Assembly: GCF_021228125.1 (NCBI RefSeq)
Contig: NZ_JAJQQS010000012.1
Location: 1 to 64,000 of the forward strand
Length of the DNA stretch: 64,000 bases
Reading direction: 5' to 3'
From: Streptomyces albireticuli
GTDB lineage: Bacteria > Actinomycetota > Actinomycetes > Streptomycetales > Streptomycetaceae
The notes below the pieces were generated by a model that had not been told where the DNA came from, made no database searches, and saw only the letters and a program-made list of their open reading frames with translations. A program made the position numbers and the translations under genes. Shown piece after piece: positions 60,461 through 64,000 of the stretch (its first letter is position 1; the number at the start of each line of letters is the position of its first letter).

Positions 60461-60494
60461 GTTTGGCGGCTTGTAAAGCCGTTGTTAGCCTGAC
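60461..60494 (+). promoter_or_regulatory. Promoter of the secreted Ser/Gly-rich gene with an embedded inverted repeat
   Basis: TTTGGC (60462-60467), 18-nt spacer, TAGCCT (60486-60491). The spacer contains CGGCTT-GTA-AAGCCG (60467-60481), a perfect 6-bp inverted repeat. A protein bound between -35 and -10 could repress, or, as with MerR-type regulators, activate. Confidence 0.45.
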
Positions 60495-60549
60495 GTGCGC
60501 TCGTCAAGCGAGCATGAATTCAAGCCACTTCTCGGGGGAGTTCTTCAGC

Positions 60550-61164
60550 GTGAAGCTTCGTCATGTCCGCGCCGCCGCGGTATTCGCCATTGCAGTCGTC
60601 GCTCTCACCGGTGCCCGCGGCAGCCACGGCGGCAGCTGTGGCGGCGGTTCCAGCCACGGCAGCAGCTCTTCCTCCGGCTCCGGCGGCAGCACGTCCGGGG
60701 GCACCAGCGGTGACAGCACCGGCGGCACCTTCGGCGGCTCGACCACCGGCGGCACGACGAGCTCGGGCACGACCAGCGGCACCACCTCCGGCACCAGCGG
60801 CGACTCCACGACCTCCGGCGGCTCCTCCACGCTGGGCTCGTCCGGCGGCAGCGGCAGCCGCAACAGCGCCATGCGGGACATCAAGATCGTCGACTGTGCG
60901 TACACCGACCGCCTCGGCATCACGGCGAAGCTGAGCGCCACCAACAGCAGCTCGACGCTGACCTACGACTACCGCCTCACGGTGAAGTTCACCGGCCCGG
61001 ACGGCGCGCTCCTGTCCACCCGCAACCCGTCGATCATGTGGGTCGGCCCGGGTAAGACCAGCAACCTCGACGTGTCGACCCCGTACGTCCCCAAGGCGGG
61101 CGGCCCGACCAGCGGCGGCAAGTGCGAGGTCACGAACGTCACGCGGACGATCAACGGCCGCTGA
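60550..61164 (+). CDS. Secreted Ser/Gly/Thr-rich protein
   Basis: This 204-aa protein starts at GTG 60550 with GGGGGAG 9 nt upstream. A signal peptide (VKLRHVRAAAVFAIAVVAL) leads to a low-complexity linker of about 90 residues made of Gly, Ser and Thr (units like GGTTSGTTSG). The C-terminal 95 residues form a compact domain with two Cys (VDCAYTDRLG and GGKCEVTNVTRTI) and a beta-rich pattern (YDYRLTVKFTGPDG). I do not recognise a family. The linker suggests a wall-spanning or surface-exposed protein; no lipobox is present. Confidence 0.75.
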   Translation: MKLRHVRAAAVFAIAVVALTGARGSHGGSCGGGSSHGSSSSSGSGGSTSGGTSGDSTGGTFGGSTTGGTTSSGTTSGTTSGTSGDSTTSGGSSTLGSSGGSGSRNSAMRDIKIVDCAYTDRLGITAKLSATNSSSTLTYDYRLTVKFTGPDGALLSTRNPSIMWVGPGKTSNLDVSTPYVPKAGGPTSGGKCEVTNVTRTINGR

Positions 61165-61201
61165 CGACCGCGCCGCGCGCGCCACGCGCCCCGAGAGACG
61201 A

Positions 61202-61234
61202 CGCACCCGCCGGGCGGCCTGCCCGGCGGGTGCG
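61202..61234. terminator. Bidirectional terminator
   Basis: A perfect 14-bp GC stem (61202-61215 with 61221-61234) and 5-nt loop lie between the convergent secreted-protein gene and mnmA. Confidence 0.85.
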
Positions 61235-61257
61235 GTGCGTCATACGGAGGCCGCGCC

Positions 61258-62424
61258 TCAGGCGCTCTGCGGCGTGCGCGCGGCGGCCCGCTCCGTGGTC
61301 GCGATCGTGGCCGAGCCGACCACGCGGGTGCCGTCGTAGAGCACGATGGCCTGGCCGGGGGCCACGCCGCGGACCGGCTCGGCGAAGGACACCCGGAGCT
61401 CGCCGCCGGTCAGTTCGGCCGAGACCTCCGTCTCGCCGCCGTGGGCGCGCAGCTGCGCGGTGTACGTGCCGGGGCCGGCCGGGGCCACGCCGCACCAGCG
61501 AGGCTTGATCGCGGTCAACGCGATGACGTCCAGGGCCTCCACCGGGCCGACCGTCACGGTGTTGTTCACCGGGGAGATGTCCAGGACGTAGCGCGGCTTG
61601 CCGTCCGGGGCCGGGTGCCCGATGCGCAGGCCCTTGCGCTGGCCGATGGTGAAGCCGTACGCGCCCTCGTGCGTGCCCACCTTGGCGCCGGACTCGTCGA
61701 CGATGTCGCCCTCCGCCTTGCCCAGCCGGGACGCCAGGAAGCCCTGGGTGTCGCCGTCCGCGATGAAGCAGATGTCGTGGCTGTCCGGCTTCTTGGCGAC
61801 GGCCAGGCCGCGCCGCTCCGCCTCCGCCCGGATCTCCTCCTTGGTGGTGAGCGTGTCACCCAGGGGGAACATCGCGTGGGCGAGCTGCTTCTCGTCCAGC
61901 ACGCCGAGGACGTACGACTGGTCCTTCGCCATGTCGCTGGCGCGGTGCAGCTCACGGCTGCCGTCGCCCTTGAGGACCACCGTCGCGTAGTGCCCCGTGC
62001 AGACCGCGTCGAAGCCCAGCGCGAGCGCCTTGTCCAGCAGCGCCGCGAACTTGATCTTCTCGTTGCAGCGGAGGCAGGGGTTGGGGGTGCGGCCCGCCTC
62101 GTACTCCGCGACGAAGTCGTCGACGACGTCCTCGCGGAAGCGCTCGGCGAGGTCCCAGACGTAGAAGGGGATCCCGATCACGTCGGCGGCGCGGCGGGCG
62201 TCGCGCGAGTCCTCGATGGTGCAGCAGCCGCGGGCGCCCGTGCGGAAGGACTGCGGGTTCGCGGAGAGCGCGAGGTGCACGCCCGTCACGTCGTGCCCGG
62301 CTTCGGCGGCGCGGGCCGCGGCGACGGCGGAGTCGACGCCGCCGGACATGGCGGCGAGGACGCGCAGTCCCTTGCGGGGGGCCGTGGGGTCGGGGGCACC
62401 GGGGAAGCCGAGGGAATCAGTCAT
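61258..62424 (-). CDS. mnmA: tRNA-specific 2-thiouridylase
   Basis: This 388-aa protein starts at ATG 62424. It adds sulfur to U34 of Lys, Glu and Gln tRNAs using ATP. The PP-loop LAAMSGGVDSAVAAA binds ATP. The catalytic Cys pair is present: NPCLRCNEKIKF near residue 105 and HDICFIADGD near residue 208. GFTIGQRKGLRIG and a C-terminal beta-barrel complete it. It lies downstream of the cysteine desulfurase on the same strand; that enzyme is the likely sulfur donor. A copy of the dispersed element separates the two. Confidence 0.95.
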   Translation of the reverse strand: MTDSLGFPGAPDPTAPRKGLRVLAAMSGGVDSAVAAARAAEAGHDVTGVHLALSANPQSFRTGARGCCTIEDSRDARRAADVIGIPFYVWDLAERFREDVVDDFVAEYEAGRTPNPCLRCNEKIKFAALLDKALALGFDAVCTGHYATVVLKGDGSRELHRASDMAKDQSYVLGVLDEKQLAHAMFPLGDTLTTKEEIRAEAERRGLAVAKKPDSHDICFIADGDTQGFLASRLGKAEGDIVDESGAKVGTHEGAYGFTIGQRKGLRIGHPAPDGKPRYVLDISPVNNTVTVGPVEALDVIALTAIKPRWCGVAPAGPGTYTAQLRAHGGETEVSAELTGGELRVSFAEPVRGVAPGQAIVLYDGTRVVGSATIATTERAAARTPQSA

Positions 62425-62489
62425 AGCGATACCAGGGTACGGGGTGTGGGGGCGGGGGTGGTGGGGGCGGCCGGTGGGGGTGCCGCTGC

Positions 62490-62600
62490 GCGGGGCCTTG
62501 TCCCCTACCCGCCCCTTCCCGGAACCGGGGGCGAGCCCCCGGGCCCCCTTTCCGCGCTCCGCGCGGTGGCCTCAAACGCCGGCCAGGCTTGATTTCGAGC
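62490..62600. repeat. Dispersed palindromic intergenic element, copy 6 (truncated)
   Basis: GCGGGGCCTTGTCCCCTACCC and GCCCCTTCCC open the element, followed by GCGCTCCGCGCGGTGGCCTC and AAACGCCGGCCAGGCTTGAT. The second arm of the hairpin is missing, so this copy looks truncated or decayed. The rest of 62425-62673 is GC-rich with nothing further recognised. Confidence 0.7.
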
Positions 62601-62673
62601 GGTCGCGCGCTCCCCGCGGGCGGGCTCAGGCTCGCTCCCCCGCCGGGCCGGCTCGCGCCCGCCCCCCGCCGAG

Positions 62674-63843
62674 CTAGCTCAGGCCCGCCGAGCGCGCCCG
62701 CTCGACCACCGGGCCGATCGCGTCGGCCACCGCCCTTACGTCCGCGCGCGAGGACGTGTGCCCGAAGGAGAAGCGCAGGGTGCCGCGGGCCAGGTCCGGG
62801 TCCGTGCCCGTGGCGAGGACGACGTGGCTGGGCTGGGCGACGCCCGCCGTGCAGGCGGAGCCCGTGGAGCACTCGATGCCCCGGGCGTCCAGCAGGAGCA
62901 GCAGGGAGTCGCCCTCGCAGCCGGGGAAGGAGAAGTGGGCGTTGGCGGGCAGCCGGCCCGCCGGGTCGGGGTCGCCGCCGAGGACGGCGTCCGGGACGGC
63001 CGCGAGGACCGTCTCGATCAGCTCGTCGCGCAGGGCGCCGACCTCCCGGGCGTGCTCCTCCCGGCGCTCGGCGGCGAGGGCGCCCGCCACCGCGAACGCG
63101 GCGACGGCCGGCACGTCGAGCGTCCCGGAGCGCACGTGCCGCTCCTGCCCGCCGCCGTGCTGCACGGGTACGGGCGTGTACTGGCGGCCCAGCAGCAGGG
63201 CCCCGATGCCGTAGGGGCCGCCGACCTTGTGGCCGCTGACGGTCATGGCGGCGAGGCCCGAGGCCGCGAAGTCGAGGTCGAGCTGGCCGAACGCCTGCAC
63301 CGCGTCGGCGTGCACGGGTATGCCGAACTCCGCGGCGACCCCGGCCAGTTCGCGGACCGGCATGATCGTGCCGATCTCGTTGTTCGCCCACATCACCGTG
63401 ACGAGGGCGACGTCGTCGGGGTTGCGGGCGATCGCCTCCCGCAGGGCGTCCGCGTGCACCCGGCCGTAGGAGTCGACCGGGAGGTACTCGACGGTCGCCC
63501 CCTCGTGCTCGCCGAGCCAGTGCACGGCGTCGAGGACGGCGTGGTGCTCCACGGGGGAGGCGAGGACGCGCGTACGGGCCGGATCGGCGTCCCGGCGGGC
63601 CCAGAACAGGCCCTTGACGGCGAGGTTGTCGGCTTCGGTGCCACCCGAGGTGAACACCACTTCGCTGGGCCGGGCGCCGAGCGCCGCCGCGAGCGATTCG
63701 CGCGACTCCTCGACGGTGCGGCGGGCACGCCGGCCCGCGGCGTGCAGCGACGAGGCGTTTCCGGTGAGGGCGAGCTGGGCGGTCATCGCCTGCACCGCCT
63801 CCGGAAGCATCGGGGTGGTGGCGGCGTGGTCGAGGTAGGCCAT
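62674..63843 (-). CDS. Cysteine desulfurase (IscS/NifS-like)
   Basis: This protein of about 389 aa starts at ATG 63843 (MAYLDHAATTP); GTG 63852 is the alternative. It is a fold type I PLP enzyme that takes sulfur from cysteine as a persulfide. Motifs are VVFTSGGTEADNLAVKG, SPVEHHAVLDAVHWL, VHADAVQAFGQLD, the PLP Lys in TVSGHKVGGPYGIGALL, and the catalytic Cys in GIECSTGSACTAGVAQPSHV. It lacks the long IscS C-terminus and resembles the forms that serve MnmA. TAGAAT lies 11 nt upstream of the ATG, predicting a very short 5' leader. Confidence 0.92.
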   Translation of the reverse strand: MAYLDHAATTPMLPEAVQAMTAQLALTGNASSLHAAGRRARRTVEESRESLAAALGARPSEVVFTSGGTEADNLAVKGLFWARRDADPARTRVLASPVEHHAVLDAVHWLGEHEGATVEYLPVDSYGRVHADALREAIARNPDDVALVTVMWANNEIGTIMPVRELAGVAAEFGIPVHADAVQAFGQLDLDFAASGLAAMTVSGHKVGGPYGIGALLLGRQYTPVPVQHGGGQERHVRSGTLDVPAVAAFAVAGALAAERREEHAREVGALRDELIETVLAAVPDAVLGGDPDPAGRLPANAHFSFPGCEGDSLLLLLDARGIECSTGSACTAGVAQPSHVVLATGTDPDLARGTLRFSFGHTSSRADVRAVADAIGPVVERARSAGLS

Positions 63844-63939
63844 GGTGCGCACGATTCTACGAGCTGGGGGGCGGGGGTGTAGCGGGTGTTCCCGGTCTGC
63901 GGGGGAACGGGGGCGGTGTCCGCGGCCGTGCCCTCGCGG

Positions 63940-64000
63940 CCGCCTTTCCCCGGCCCCGCCCCTTCCCGCTGCATCCGATGTGCGGCTCCGCCGCGTGGCG
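63940..64000. repeat. Dispersed palindromic intergenic element, copy 7 (cut by window edge)
   Basis: GCCTTTCCCCGGCCCCGCCC and the module GATGTGCGGCTCCGCCGCGT run to the end of the window. The order of modules is the same as in copies 1 and 2. Confidence 0.7.

Noticed and set aside
60433..60549. Longer start for the secreted Ser/Gly-rich protein
   Set aside because: It would place residues before the signal peptide and overlap the promoter; GTG 60550 has a good ribosome site.

Overview
This window reads as a chromosomal core segment of a Streptomyces (or a very close Streptomycetaceae relative). The evidence is very high GC with strong GC3 bias, GTG and TTG starts, Tat-exported enzymes, PucR/TetR/GntR regulators, a gatC-gatA-gatB operon, NAD-dependent ligase, mnmA beside a cysteine desulfurase, and two c-di-GMP enzymes (CdgF-like and RmdB-like). 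The order accB - cimA - ilvE - leuB - putA/pruA - serA - ilvC - ilvN - ilvB - cdgF - gatB/A/C - rmdB - ligA - mnmA matches, from memory, the S. coelicolor SCO5535 to SCO5486 neighbourhood read in reverse; an alignment would confirm this. I see no rRNA, tRNA, CRISPR array, integrase, transposase or prophage.

Layout. 1-8.1 kb: 5' end of accB, a Tat-exported family 8 polysaccharide lyase, a YceI protein behind a promoter with two operator-like palindromes, an FAD monooxygenase divergent from a TetR regulator, and citramalate synthase (cimA) preceded by a candidate attenuator. 8.4-12.3 kb: MFS symporter, ilvE, leuB. 12.4-19 kb: secreted metallophosphatase, phospholipid genes (one apparently lacking its catalytic motif), a small secreted protein, proline catabolism (putA, pruA). 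19-30 kb: accessory redox genes (acyl-CoA oxidase, ferredoxin, P450, imine-reductase-like protein, LLM oxidoreductase, PPOX protein) with several regulators, and a lipoprotein. 30-36 kb: serA, ilvC, ilvN, ilvB with a leader-peptide attenuator. 36-49 kb: cdgF, two dehydrogenase/reductase genes, a lipoprotein sugar dehydrogenase, an MMPL exporter, phospholipase C, a secreted AMIN-like protein. 49-64 kb: gat operon with a tiny overlapping ORF, rmdB, ligA, a MetE-like protein, SDR and LOG proteins, a secreted Ser/Gly-rich protein, mnmA and a cysteine desulfurase.

How genes work together. Isoleucine, valine and leucine synthesis is spread over cimA, ilvB, ilvN, ilvC, leuB and ilvE. Both entry enzymes (cimA and ilvB) have a short leader ORF containing Ile or Ile/Leu/Val codons followed by an intrinsic terminator, so attenuation by charged branched-chain tRNAs is the likely shared control. 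putA and pruA convert proline to glutamate and diverge from a PucR regulator. mnmA and the adjacent cysteine desulfurase supply sulfur for tRNA 2-thiouridine. gatCAB makes Gln-tRNA(Gln)/Asn-tRNA(Asn).

Two window-wide patterns stand out. First, a modular palindromic intergenic element recurs at least seven times, once between divergent genes where it cannot simply be a terminator. Second, about ten genes have a TANNNT hexamer 6-7 nt before the start codon and little or no Shine-Dalgarno sequence, predicting leaderless mRNAs.
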